DNA of 64,000 bases from Coturnix japonica (Eukaryota; Chordata; Aves; Galliformes; Phasianidae), in contig NC_029519.1 of assembly GCF_001577835.2 (NCBI RefSeq), forward strand, positions 41,212,512 to 41,276,511, read 5' to 3'. Below, in pieces: positions 1 through 13,400 of the stretch. Each line of letters starts with the position of its first letter. The stretch's first letter is position 1. Made by a program: the position numbers and the translations under genes. The notes under the pieces are model-generated. The model did not search any database and was not told the DNA's origin. It saw only the letters and a program-made list of their open reading frames with translations.

Positions 1-3000
1 AAGCTAAACCAAATTTCTTGCATGTGAAAAAATGACTTTTAAGTATACTGCAGGCAGTGGTACATTCTACAGTTAGTATTCCATGTTAAGCAAGCATGAA
101 CAAGTGTGACTGTGATAGTTTGTTTTAAATCAGTAGATGATCCTTGCACCTGTTTCTGCTTTACCTCCTTTGTTGCTACAGTGTATTCGAAAGAAAAAAT
201 GTTTCACAAATATATCTGTTACATATGTTGCTCTTATTTTTGCACCTTCATTGTTAATGATACTGTTGGCATTACAGCTTTCAAGTCTTGCCTTGTGAGT
301 CAGCACAGGAAGGTGTGAGAGTGATCAGTACCTGTTAGCTTCAGTTACTGCTGACTGACACATACAAGAAACAGAAGAAAACAGCTTACATGTGATGGGC
401 TTCTGCTTGTATGAGATCACTTGTCCCAGCAGTGATTTAGTAATTGACCTCTGCTGTTTGTTATTAGGAAACCTACAGGTTCCTTAATATAACCTGATAC
501 AAATGGACTTGTAACCATTTGTTAATCAAACCACAACTAAATTGTTGATTAACTTTGTTAATTCTTCCTTTTGTAAAATTGATTGAATTGTTAATTCATT
601 ATATTCATTGTTTGTTTCTTTCTTACAAGGAGTGGAGGAAGTAGAAATGAAAAGCAGGACAACAGTTTTCAGTTTGTTAGAACTGCCTGATACTGTGGGA
701 AAGACAGCTACATGAGCAGCTCCCAGACAGTACTTATCCCTGCAGAAAATTACTACATCAAAGGATTATATGAGGCTAGGTGAGAGATTCAGTCTACCTT
801 GTCATGTATGACAGGGGAGGTAACCTATGCTTCAAGTTCCTGGCTTAGAAAATGAAGTCATGCATTTATCCTATGATCCAGAATGAAACTCTAAACTTTC
901 AGTGCCGTCTTGGCACCTTCTGAGAGGAAAAGGAAGCCATGAATGCCTCCCAGCTTCCCAAGGGTTATGTGTAACTTAACTCATGTGATTCAGTTGTTTT
1001 CAAATGCAAAGCAGCACTTCATTTGGACTTGTTGCTGAAAAATGAATTGATAAAAGACTAGACTTGGGTGACTAAGAGCCTCTCTACAATTCTCCTTATG
1101 TTATCACTGTTCTAGCAACTTCTCAGATCAAGAGAATTCATTAGTCTTACTACAATCTATTTGTAACGCTTGATATTTCAGCATTTGAGAAAGGGCAGAG
1201 TTGACAGAGTTCCAGCAGAACATTCCTTGTAATCTTGCTCCCTCTCTGTGATGTTGAGAGTTCAGAGACCAATATAGGATACAGCATGACCTCAGGATTC
1301 TGTTGTACCAAGAGAAGAGGCTTATTGCTTTCCCTTTCATAGACCTAGGTGACTTGTCACAATATAGTTGAAATCACTATCCTGAGTGTGGAAAAAATGA
1401 CTTGGCAAATGCATTAGCTTTTAGCCTAGGGTTCCTGCTTGCATGCAAACTTAAAAATCACCATGTGCTAGTATATTAGCTTCAGTGCAAAGCAGTAGTT
1501 GAGCTTTGCAGATGACTCAACCAAAGGTCCAGACCCATCACCACAGCTGTCACTAGACTGGTCTGACTTGAACTTGTCTTGTTGTGTTAACTGGCTGTGC
1601 ATTTCAGCAGTTAAATCTACTTGTCTGTACCACAATTGCTACCATAGCAAAACAACTGCTAAGCCAGCACTGTGGCTGTGCCTCATGGTGGAAAAATAAT
1701 GTCATATACTCCATAATCCCTCAGAAAATCCCTATTCCTGACACAGTATTGTGTCCTTACTATCTTCTCTGGAGTATGCTGTTATCTTCTATTTCCAGTC
1801 CCTGTGAGGTTTTTGTTTTTTTTCCTTTTATACCAAGTATAAATTACTTCAGGTGTGGCTACATGGAAGATCTCCTGCAAGGTCATCTAGGGAGTGGATT
1901 TACAGAATGTTAGCTTCCTTATGGTAGTAGTGTTCTGTATCTAGCAGTAAATTCAAGGTGTGCACCTTCTTTTTTTCTATGTGACTGCTACACTGTTTGA
2001 CAGCTGAAGTCAGAGTCTGGTCACAGAAGCATGCTTGCTCTCTTGGTTAGTGGGGAGTGCCTACAGAGGCACAAATGAACCATTTAAGTAGAGATGCTTT
2101 CATGTTAATGGTTCTCCCACTTTACAGAGAAGACAACTGGAGAGTGCTTCTTAAGTTAATATTTTCCTAATGGAAAAGCTTGTTGCCACAGGAAATACGT
2201 CTGCAGTCTAATTAGAAGTAACTTGTGGAGAGCAAAGCTTAATTTACGTAGGCAAAGAGGAATAATGCTAACTTTCTGTGATTAGTATAGGCAATGACAG
2301 AGAGCTCGGGAGAACTTGCTCTTGCTGAAGCATCGAACGGGCAGTCTGTCATTTTGATTTCCTCTGGCTTCTCCAGTCATACTGAAGTGGGTAATGAGTT
2401 TCCCACTGAAGCACTTATACTATCAGCTCGTGCAGCAGAGCTCTCAAAAAGCCTCTCTGCTAAGGGGCAGCCAGATGGCTTAGAGCGTGTGTCCGGTTTC
2501 TGATGGCCAAGGGAGCTGTGTTGGGGTTTCCCTATGTCTAAAGGCCTGAAGGGATTCAGCCTTCTCTTAGATGATGATAGAACTTCGTACTAGACCAACA
2601 GGAGGCTATTGCAAGTTGAGCCTGTAGGGAACAGGGCTACTTTTGTGAACTGGCTATTGTATAGGGATTTATACTTTTCTCTGAGATAATTAATGTTGTT
2701 GGATGGTATTTTACAAGCATAAAGTTACAAGTGCTTGTGTTCCGGTAGGTGGTGGTCAAGTTCAGAGTCAGATTTTGACCTTGCTTCAAAGAGTAAAAGT
2801 AATAGCAGCTGAATTGGTCTGAAACCTACAGCAAAATTAGAATCAACTTCAACAGAATGGAAGTTGCTAATCTAATGGGTAAAACATGGGAAATTTATCA
2901 GAAACAAAACTAGAATGTGTGTAGTTTGGCTTATAAAATAGTATTAGATTGTGTTCATCCACCCCCTGTATATGTGCAAAGAGAAGTGAGTTCTAGAGAT

Positions 3001-4467
3001 GTTTAAATGTCTTTGAGTTACGTTTATAAAGTGTGCTGTGAATTAATCTTCTTTCAGTGAAAAATGTATCTCCAAGAATAGGAGTTTCCTTTCTGTTTCA
3101 TTTTAGGATGAAGGTTTGCTCCAAAGAGCGCTCCAGTCTAAATGCAGAGGAATGCAAGGCATTCTCTAAACACTGTTTGTCCTCTGTTGCCGTGTAGTGT
3201 AAGAGCTGCTGGGTGTCCCTTTGGCTGGGCACAGCTCAAGCACACAGAGACATATCCTCTCTGTAGGAGGCCAGAAGGTTCAGACCTATCACAGGTGGAG
3301 CTCTGGCTGTCCCAGCCATCCTGCAGGCGTGTTGTTGGCAGTTGAAACTGCCCCACACTTGATCTTTGTGTGGAGACTGCTGAATTCATTACGTATTGCA
3401 GAATATTTAGAATGTAAATGTGTTCTTTGTCAGCAAATGCTATAAACAGGACTGTGTATAGGAAACCACAACATTCAGCCCACTCAATTGCTTCGTTTAA
3501 GCAATCACAACTTATTCAGGCTGTTGAAAGTAGCTGTTACATCTGTATTTTTCTACGTGTGTGAGGTTTCTTTGGTTAGCTGCTTCAGTAGCAAAGGCAG
3601 ATCAGCAACTTGGTATGTGGCTTCCCATGTGGATGCCATGCTGTGGGTTTGTGATGTTGCTAGAGTTGGTGGCTGGTGTCTGTGGGGTGCAGATCAGGCC
3701 CATCGGTTAATGGAAACAGAATAAATGTGTCTTGTAGCAGACCCTTCAGTAATGATAAGGTGGGGGAGAAGGGCAGGGAAATCCTTTTTAAACAAAAGCC
3801 TTCAAGGTGAAAAAGTCTGTCTCATCAAATTGCACTTACTTGTTCCTGGTGCTGCAGTACTACTGGAGACAGGATCTGCTGTGGGGTGTACACAAAAGAC
3901 CTGGATGTATTCAGTTGATTGTGTCTTAGTTAACCAGTGCCTAAGACTTCCAGAAGTTTCATGCTTCTTTTTTTTCCTCCTTTGTGGGGCAGAAGTGTGT
4001 TGCTATGTCAGCACAGGTGAAGAGATGTTTCCGAGCAGTACCTGAGCAGTACCTGTCTTGTTGTAATAGTTAGAGGATCAAGTTATGTCCTGGTTGTCTG
4101 AAAATATGACTTTAAAAAATATATATATCATATTTTAAGACTGATACTTTTAAGTTAATATTTTTGTACAGACAGACTGCTTGTAAAATTTATTTTCAGG
4201 TTGCTAATAAGGTATCTTGAAGTCAAGGCATGTTTGTACAGAGACCTTGTAGGATGACTGTAAGGGGCTTGGCTGCCGTGCTTTATCTTGCTCTCTCAAG
4301 TGGCACAGATGATAACCCATGAGAAATGGAGGTAAAGTGTGAGATGAACAATTTCTCTCTATTTCCATGTGTGAACGTTGCCCTGTTGTATGATGTACAT
4401 AACAACATGATCATTCTGATCCAAAACACTCAAGTTACTTGAGCTCTTTTTTTAATCCATCTTTCAG
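1..4467 (+). other. LIN54: LIN54 intron (partial, left edge of window)
   Basis: The first recognisable LIN54 exon starts at 4468 and corresponds to human residue about 229, so this stretch should be the intron before it. Exons for roughly the first 228 residues lie left of the window. The DNA is AT-rich. I recognise no coding exon, RNA gene or clear interspersed repeat in it. A 69-codon open frame from the ATG at 2294 has no convincing splice sites or family match. Confidence 0.75.
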
Positions 4468-7400
4468 ATTGCAAAGAAGACCCGAACTGCAACTTCAGGC
4501 CCAGTGATCACCAAGCTCATCTTTGCAAAACCAATCAATAGCAAAGCTGTTACAGGGCAGACCACTCAAGTGTCACCGGTCATTGCAGGTTGTACTTACT
4601 CTATTTATTTTGCTTTACAGTTTGGCTTTTTATAAGACTATTCAAAGAGATGATGGTGGTAGAAATTTTTTTTGTATTGATTTTTATTATAGATTTCTGA
4701 AGCAACTGGGGAAAAAAAGTCAGCAAAGATTTTGGTAGGTAGAAGCAGATATGGGCAGTGGTTGATTCCCTTATGCTTTGTTTATTTACGTGGCTGTAGA
4801 TTTGGATTATTTTGTTTTTTCTGCAAAATGTTTTTATTTGGTGGATTTTTGGGTAAAAGAGAGAAGTGCCTCAGCCTGAAAAAAGGTAATTTGATAAACA
4901 AAGTCTTTATGGATAACTTAAATTAAAGAGAAAGAAGGGAGGCAAATGCTTTTCTATTTCTGTAATCTGCTTGTGGTAGGCTTAAATGTGATACTTGCAA
5001 GAAACATTTCTGAGAATGAAATGAAGCTGTTGTTTCTGTTGAATTGCTCAACTACTTAAGAAATAAGTATTTCTGAAGAGTCTATAAGAAGGTAGTTAAG
5101 GTTAAGAAGAGATGGTTTGCCTCTTTGGAAAACAAATCTGGTCCTTTTTTGCCTTATTAAAAAAAAAAAAAAAAAAAAAAAAGCTCAACCAACAACGCAG
5201 TGTTTTCATTCATAGAATGGTCTGGGTTGAAAAGGAGCTCAATGATCATTTAGTTTCAACCCCTCTGCCATATGCAGGGCTGCCAACCACTGGACCAGGC
5301 TGTCACATCCAGCCTGGCCTTGAATACCTCCAGGGATGGGGCATCCACGACTTCCCTGGGCAACCTGTTCCATTGTGTCACCACCCTCTGAGTGAAAGGC
5401 TTTCTCCTAATCTCTAACCTAAACCTCCCCTGTCTCAGTTTAAAACCATTCCCCCTTGTCCTATCACTGTCCACCCTCGTAAACAGGTGTTTCCCCTCCT
5501 CTTTAAACACTCCCTTCAAGGACTTGTTCACTTTGGCAGTGGGACTGATGTATCCCTTGATAAAATGCGCGCAAATTATCACAAAAGGAGAAATGTAAAA
5601 AGCTGGAGTTGTTTTTGGATGTCTGAAGGATTTTTTCAGCTGTCCAGGCTGACAGACTCAAGTAAGCCTAAAATCTCTTCCATGTATTTAAATGAATGCA
5701 TTAAGTCTTCATAGAGCTGTGACTTGAGCTGGTTGTAAAAAGAAAGCAACTGCCTCCTGTGTTCATAATTTCCACTGTTACAGTATTTGGCACATATTTG
5801 AATTATAATCCTTTCCTTGTGCTGTCAGATTGGCCTGTGCCCAGTTTTATGTTGCCAGTGAAACTGGATGTCCCAGTTCCCATTAATTCCTCTTCCTCAG
5901 ACAGTTCCCCAGCAAACACACAGACCTATAAAAAGATTGCTTTGCTGTGTTTATACACATCTGACTTAAGCTATTTGTGTGTTTAAAAAATAAACTCAGA
6001 GGGGGGGAGGAAAGCTGCTTTGAGAAGCATTACATTTGTATCTAGCATTACATTTTCACCTGGCATTACATGAAAACTGACAAGCAGTGAGGAACTAAGG
6101 AACCACAGCAGAAACCTTTTTTACAAGTGTGTTGTTTCATTAGGTTCCTAAATCTTGCTGCCTCCAGAGTGAAAGTAAGCATACAGATCACAAGGTATCT
6201 ACACATTATGCATTACAAAAGAAATAAATTTCTGCCTTTGAAATGAATATGTTGGAGAATACACAATACTTTTCCCTGAGCTTGCAGGAGGCATCACTGG
6301 GAGATGAAGATGCTTTTTTAAGTGAGAGGGAAAGTCTTTCTAAATACTTTCCTTTCCTCTTTCCACCCCAACCACCAGTAGTACAGTTTGCCAGGTCAGA
6401 GAGGCTGGTATTTGGAGAAGGTATTGAATGCTAATTTGCTTATGTGTTTTTCTTGGTCTGATAGGTATTTTTAATCGCTTGCAGCTGAGGTGGAAGTTCT
6501 TATACTGACAATTCTTTCAAATAAAGCAGCCAGATTCAGTTTTGGAAGCTGATACTAAGGGCAGAAGAGGAAGTGCAATGAGAAGGGATAAAGCTGTTAC
6601 AAGGGACAGAAAAAGGGGGAACAACTTAGAAGTATTGAATGTTGAGGAGGGTTCCGTTTTTCAGGTTGCTTGTGCAGCCAAAGTAACAGCACACTTGGTT
6701 GCTAAACAAAAGTGAAGCTGCCTTAGAGAATACAGATATCAGGGCAGCTTTCTGTGAGGATGGTGGTGTTTTGTTTTAGTGGTGCTTGAGTTAATCATCA
6801 TGTCACCAGATGGTTTTATATCAGAAAGTTACACTGTTTCTTGTTTGATTTTGATATATAGTGCAGCAGAGTGGATGAGAGAGAAGCTATGGCAGAAATA
6901 CATCTGAGTCGAAGGGCAGCAGAGGAAAGCTCAGAGGTCAAGCACTCTTTGGAAATCATTTTAAAAGCATTAAAAAAGAAAAAAACAACTCTGCTCTTGG
7001 AGTTTTGTAATGTTGCTGAGGCTGATTTTGTGATTTGGAGCTTTTGATGTTTAAGCTTCTTTGCTGTCGTAAAAGCAGATTGTATGTGGAGTTACACCTC
7101 CACCCTGATTTTCACAAGAGTGTCATCTATTCTGTAGGCAGTGAAAAAGCCAAACACCAACACAAACTGAAGGAAAAAGGTCACAGTTGAATGTGGAGAG
7201 ACACCAAGCACCACTTTCATGGTCATATGGAGAGTTTCTGCTGTCAGAGTTGTAAAAAGAAGCACCCACACCGCTCCCTCCTTCCCAGTTCACATTTTAT
7301 TGCACATTGGCAGCAGCCTGGGGTCTTCTTAGCAAGCTGCCAGCTGTTGGGGTATTTGTGTGCAGGGCAGGAGTACTGAAGGGCTTTGTGCCCTGGGATG

Positions 7401-10400
7401 CTGTGCTGGCTCTAAGGATTCAACAACTGAACGTTACAGAAAGATGGATATAACTTTCAGCTTTTTTAAACCTAAATAAACAATCTTTTTATTTGTAGTA
7501 ATGCGGATTACTTTCTAGTTGAATCTAACTCGAAAGAATTCTACTGTCCTTTCTGCTAGGTAATGTACCTTCAGGTGAGGATCAGCTACAGGCTAACCAG
7601 AGAAGGCGTTTGCTTTACAAGTTGTAAATGGTGATAGTTCAGCTGACCATCCCTTTCTTGATTACAGGCAGGGTTGTTTCACAATCTACTCCAGGAACAC
7701 CACCAAAGACAATAACAATCTCTGAGAGTGGAGTTATTGGATCATCTTTGAGTACAACAACACAACAGACACCGAGTAAGATAGCTATCTCGCCACTCAA
7801 ATCTCCTAACAAGGTAAGAACCTTATTCTAGCTGCAGCCTTCTCGTCTCTGCTGCAAAGGAAGCTCTGTGTTTGCATCTTTGCTGCAAGCTGTCTGTGAT
7901 CTGCCACTCCAGAGTCTCCATTGTGAGTCACTATGCTCTGCTCTGCTATAGTGGCCTAAGCTGGATTTTTCAGCTAGCTCCTTTAATGTGATTTCAATGC
8001 ACATTACTGCATTAATTTCCCATTCCTGTCACTTTTTGCCATTTCCGAAGCATCCATTCTCCTGTTTCATTCAGCTGTTCTCCTCTAGCCAAGTGCTGAA
8101 ATAGCGTACTATTTCTTTTATCAACTTCTGAAAAATTCACCAGGCTCTTCAAGAGGAGATCTCAGTTACTTTATAGGTTAACATTTACCAGCCATTGCCT
8201 GGTGTTCCATAGGTAAATTAGTCTTCACTAATGTTGACTGATATAGATGAGATTGGCAACGATTCTTGACAGACTGGGAAATTGGTATAGGCAGACAATT
8301 GATAGAAAGGTAACTTGTGCATCATCAGCTGTGTTGCAGATGAGCATTGCAGTGATGCTTGGATCTTAGACCTGATAAAATTCCCTTGAGAAGAAGAATA
8401 TTGCTGGAGAAAGGATGAGTCTTAGAGTGGGAACCAAGATATATAACACATGCAAGCTAAGTACAATGTATGAAAACCTATGTGAGAGTTAAGATTTTGT
8501 TAGTTTGGATGTGCATTAGCAGTGGAATGTTACACAAATGGAGCAAAGGGCTTTTGTTTCAGAATTATTACTGGGCAAAACAATGTAGGGAAGCTGTAAA
8601 GTCTTATTCTAAGAACTATCAGAAGAGTGAGAGTAAAAAGTCTGTTATCTCCTGAGTTTACTGTAGGCAAATAATTCTAAGTATCTTTTTAAAAAAATGT
8701 TTCAAAACCTGTGGATCTTTCTGAAAACTTAAAGCAGGAAATGTAAAAGAGTAGGTAGAAAACAGTGGGAGATGTCCTGGTTCTATCAGTGAAACTGCAA
8801 CAGAAGGGCTGATAGTATATAGAATAGTCAAATGACACACTGCAGAAAACTGGGTCTTACCAGTATCTGGAAACTTATAAAATAATTTCCTCAGTATTTT
8901 CCATTTGGTATGAATTAACAGCATAAAGTGAGATTATTTTTTTTTCATTTCCATCTTTTAAAATCCCCATTGATCATGTAGCCATCATGGTGCCGATTAT
9001 AAAGCTGTTATTCCAAAATCCATCCTGACGATGCTATGGCTTCAGTGTGCAGAGTTTCCAACCAAAACGGGGCAGTGCTGACTTCCTGCAGGGACCTTTC
9101 TGTGCTGTGATTGCACGGTCAGGTTGCACAGTGTGAGTTGTGATTAGATTACAACTCTTTTGTTCACAAGAAGATCTTAATGTACTGTGGGAGAACTGTA
9201 CCTCTCATAATTAGAGGTACATATATATATAGAGGGTTTGCATACTGCACAGAGGTTTAAACTGCTTCTTTGTTTTGCCAAGCAGCTAACAGTGGTGTCA
9301 GTGGCCTCCCAGCCTCCCAACTCCCCCCAGAAGACGGTGGGCGTCCCACTGAATGTAGCGTTAGGACAGCAGATCCTCACAGTGCAGCAGTCAGCACCCT
9401 CCTCCCCTGGGAAGGCCATAGTCAACCACACAACCACGCAGGTACAGACTGACTTTTGTTTAATTTTTAGCATGTCTGCATCTCATAACACATGGGAAGA
9501 CTAGGGTGCTGATCTGCAGGATGGCAGTGGGCATTCCCAAGGTGTTTTTGTAAAGGCTTTTGTTCAAGTTGGCAGAGGAACGGGTGGTCCTCCCATGGAG
9601 GTACAGGCTGGCTATGGCTGACAGCCAAGGGTGTACACATAGGAAAAAATGGGTGTCCAATCTGGAAAAGCTTCACTTGGAGCTAACTCTTGTATCTGTA
9701 TATTATATTTCTCATGTCATCTTAAAGACATGCTGTGATAGAAGGCAGAAGTCTTGGAGTAATTGATTCTTTTCCAACAATGAACTGCTGCTTTCTGGGT
9801 GTTTGTTTGTTGCAAGCCTCACTTCATATTTTGGTATGGGTCTAGTAAGCAAAACTCTGTGCTCTGAGACCTGCAGAATTATGAATCAGTTACTTTATTA
9901 CTAGAAAAATACCGAGATTCTCCCTATTAATTTTTCTAAGTTAACTTGCATTAATAAAAGAAGACAGAATTGAGCTGTTTCACAAACTACAGTTTGGTTT
10001 TTTTTAACCCCCTTTGTCATCTTAGGGGAATCTTTTTCCATCTTAATGTCTGTATTCCTGTTATGATAAACACAAAGGACAGTGCGCAAGTGTAAATGAG
10101 AAAGGTGGCTATTGCAGGGAGTCTTAACAGTTATATGCACTGCAAAAGACCCAAAGCTCCATCAGATGTTGATAGTCTTAGTATTGTTTCTGTTAATAGG
10201 AATGGTAAAATGGGGACATAAACACCAGCACGATTTGACATTTCAAAGTAAAAATGGCAAGATTGTTTTAAAAAGTTGTTAAAACATAAAATCACTCTTG
10301 TGCAAGCAACCAATCTGAGTGACCAGTCTGAGATTCCTATGTAGTGTGCATATTGAGATGTGATCTAAAGCTGTCTGAAACGTAAGGATTTCTCCTGGCT

Positions 10401-13400
10401 TCATAGGGCTCAAGGACATGCCCTTTGAAGAGCCATCACTTAAATATTATTTTCCCAGTTGTTGGATGACAGTCAGCGATTTATGTGCTAGATGGAACTT
10501 TGCCTAAGCTGGTCTCTCCGTAATAAAACGCTGTGACTGTGCTTGCAGACTGTGAGTGCTGTTGAAATTTCAGTACTTTTAAATATCTATGCATCCTCCA
10601 CCACCACCATCCCCCTTCTAAAAAAACAACTTCTCTAAAAGACTGCACTTGTATCTCTAGTGAAGTATGTGTAAAGTGAGATTTTATTCCTGTAGCTATC
10701 AACACCTAGGAAAAGGTTCTAAAGGTTCTAAAAATGTCATATTGTTGTATCAATCAAATTTACCACAAAGATTTAACACAGTTGACAGTGACATACTAAT
10801 ATCAATTTTAGTAGATATTGAGAATAAATAGTTGAACTCCAATAAATAGTTGAAGTGACTGAGAACAAGAGAGCAGAAGAGATTAACCCATGTTTGAGTT
10901 CACCAGAAAGAGGCTGTTACCAATCTCATACAGTTATCGAGGTGTACAAATATAATGAACATGACTGTCATCATTTTGTAGTTTGAGAGAAATTGGGAGG
11001 ATGGAGTCTTGTGAATTCTAGATGTACTGCTCTCCCAGCTGTGAGGCAGTGCAAGTGTGCTGAAAATCCAATTCTTTCTCCTTCTTGCTTTTATTATTTA
11101 GTAAATTGTTTTGCTGCTCTTCATTGTTCTTGCCTTTTTCATTTTGCAGCCTAACTGCCTTCTCATCTCTTCATTAATCAATATATGGACTCAGTTCCAT
11201 TTCTACTTTGGCTGTACAATGATTTGTGTGTATTCATCACAATCTGTCCAGCAGGACATATCTGTACACACAGAGGTAAATCTTAGTGCAGTCTAGCATG
11301 AACAGTTCTGCAAGGAGTTCTCACTATGTTGTTTTATTTATTAGTAGGTATATTTTTGATTCCTGCCTGATTTTTTGAATACCAAGTCCTCTTAGCTGAT
11401 GTCTGATTTGGCATACACTGTATCTTGAGAAATAAACTGATTTACCATTTTTAGGCAAATGTTACTTTACTCAGGAGTTTACTGTAAATAATTGTAAATG
11501 GAGCTGAGCTTGCTTTGCTCCAGAATTGGAGTGGCATTTAATGTGTTCTTCTTACTCCAGAAATCAGAATAATCAGGGATAAGTGATTTGGTTCTCATGG
11601 ATGCTAATGGATTGAAGAGTTCCTCGCTAACCAATTGAGGAATAAATATGGTGGTGTTCTTTCACTCTTAGTAAAAGTAACCTTATGCTCTCTTGGTTTA
11701 ATAGGCTGTGAAATCAGCAGTACAGGCCATTACTGTAGGAGGAGTGGGTACATCTCAATTCAAGACAATTATTCCCTTGGCAACTGCTCCGAATGTTCAG
11801 CAGATTCAGGTACCTGGAAGCAAGTTCCATTATGTCAGACTTGTTACCGCCACAACAGCCAGTAGTTCAACCCAGTCGGCCAGTCAGAATCCCAGTACGA
11901 ATACACAGCCTCTCCAGCAGGGTAAGTGCTAGTGCTAATGTGTTACCTGAAGTTTTTCTTCATTTTCCTAGTTTGCCTTTTGAGGATTAAAATAGTCACT
12001 TAATAGAAATGTTTCCAAACTACCAGATGTACCGGTACCTTTTGTGGTAGCCCAGGTTTGTATGTGGAAAGAGTCCCTCTGTAACAAGTTGATCTGTTGG
12101 GCATGAACACCTGGAGCTATTTAAGTTGCTTTTGCTTGTATTACACCAATTTTGTGGATGACTTGTGGCAGGTCCCAGGTTTTCATGTTAAAGATGTGAA
12201 GCCATGGCAGTCCATACGTATCTTGGCAAAATGCTGCAGTGTTAAAATCCTACAGTATAAAATGTGTTGGAAGTGTCAAATTTCTCTACTGGTTTCCGTC
12301 CATGCTTTTTGAAGCTGCTATGGAATGAAGGTGTCAAAACAAGCTGTGGTTTTGTAGTTTCTTCTTGGCAGCAGGAAAGAGAGTCCAGAGGATCTCAGCA
12401 TCTAAGCTGTTTTTTAAACCATTGCTATGAAATATGCATGTATGCTTCTGTAAATAACTGTTTACATAGTATCTAACACTTCCGTCCGAAAAGTACCTAT
12501 GAGTTTGGTCAGTACTGCAAGTATGCAGAGATTAATTATCCCTACATTCTGTACGCATGAAAGTATTGAGGTTTCAACTGTGGACTGAGTGAATAATGTG
12601 TGTTGATCTGATGTTGTCTTGTTACCAGCAAAGCCAGTGGTGGTGAATGCAACCCCGGTGCGGATGTCTGTTCCCATAGTGCCAGCACAGACTGTGAAAC
12701 AGGTAAGCTCAGCATAAGTACATGTTACTGACTTGTTTCAGGTGAAAGGAAAAGTCCAATTCCAGAACAGCCATGAAATGTTCTATTAATACAAATATAT
12801 TCTGGAGGAATATTCTTTTTTCATGAAGTCTTACTTTGTTTCCAGGTGGTGCCCAAACCCATCAACCCAACTTCCCAGATAGTTACAACAAGTCAGCCCC
12901 AACAAAGACTAATTATGCCAGCCACTCCACTGCCACAGATACAGCCCAACCTCACTAACCTGCCCCCAGGCACTGTACTGGCACCAGCACCTGGCACAGG
13001 AAATGTTGGCTATGCAGTCCTTCCAGCTCAGTATGTTACACAGGTATGGTCTTAATCCAGAGATAAATAACAAAGCAGTGCTGTTATGGGACATACTGCT
13101 GTCCTTTTGAAAGTTCTTGCTCCTCAACAAGGGGTTAGTCATATTCTTTCTCAAAATCTAGTCAGTGTTGACAATTGAAAAGGAGAATAAATAAAACCTG
13201 CTGCTCAAGGCTGATTAGCCAGTCTGTTCTACCAGCCTGTGGCATCCCTGGTACCAGCTTTAATCTTTGGTTCCATTTTGGTTTTGTTAAAGCTATAGTT
13301 TGTCCTAAAAAAAGCAGTACTTGTGTCCTTCCTGTCCACTTCTCTTAAAGTAAATGATACCAACTTCTGCCAATCTCAAAGTCTGTGTTTACAAACATAT

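Larger units (their letters stand above)
4589..7667 (+). other. LIN54: LIN54 intron containing an A-tract and an antisense CR1
   Basis: GT-AG intron of about 3.1 kb. It holds an A25 run (5159-5183) and a CR1 3' end on the minus strand (5211-5523). I see no exon or RNA gene in the rest. Confidence 0.85.

Noticed and set aside
2294-2503. 69-codon ATG open frame in the LIN54 intron with coding-like composition
   Set aside because: No family match, no convincing splice acceptor or donor in phase with LIN54, and length expected by chance.
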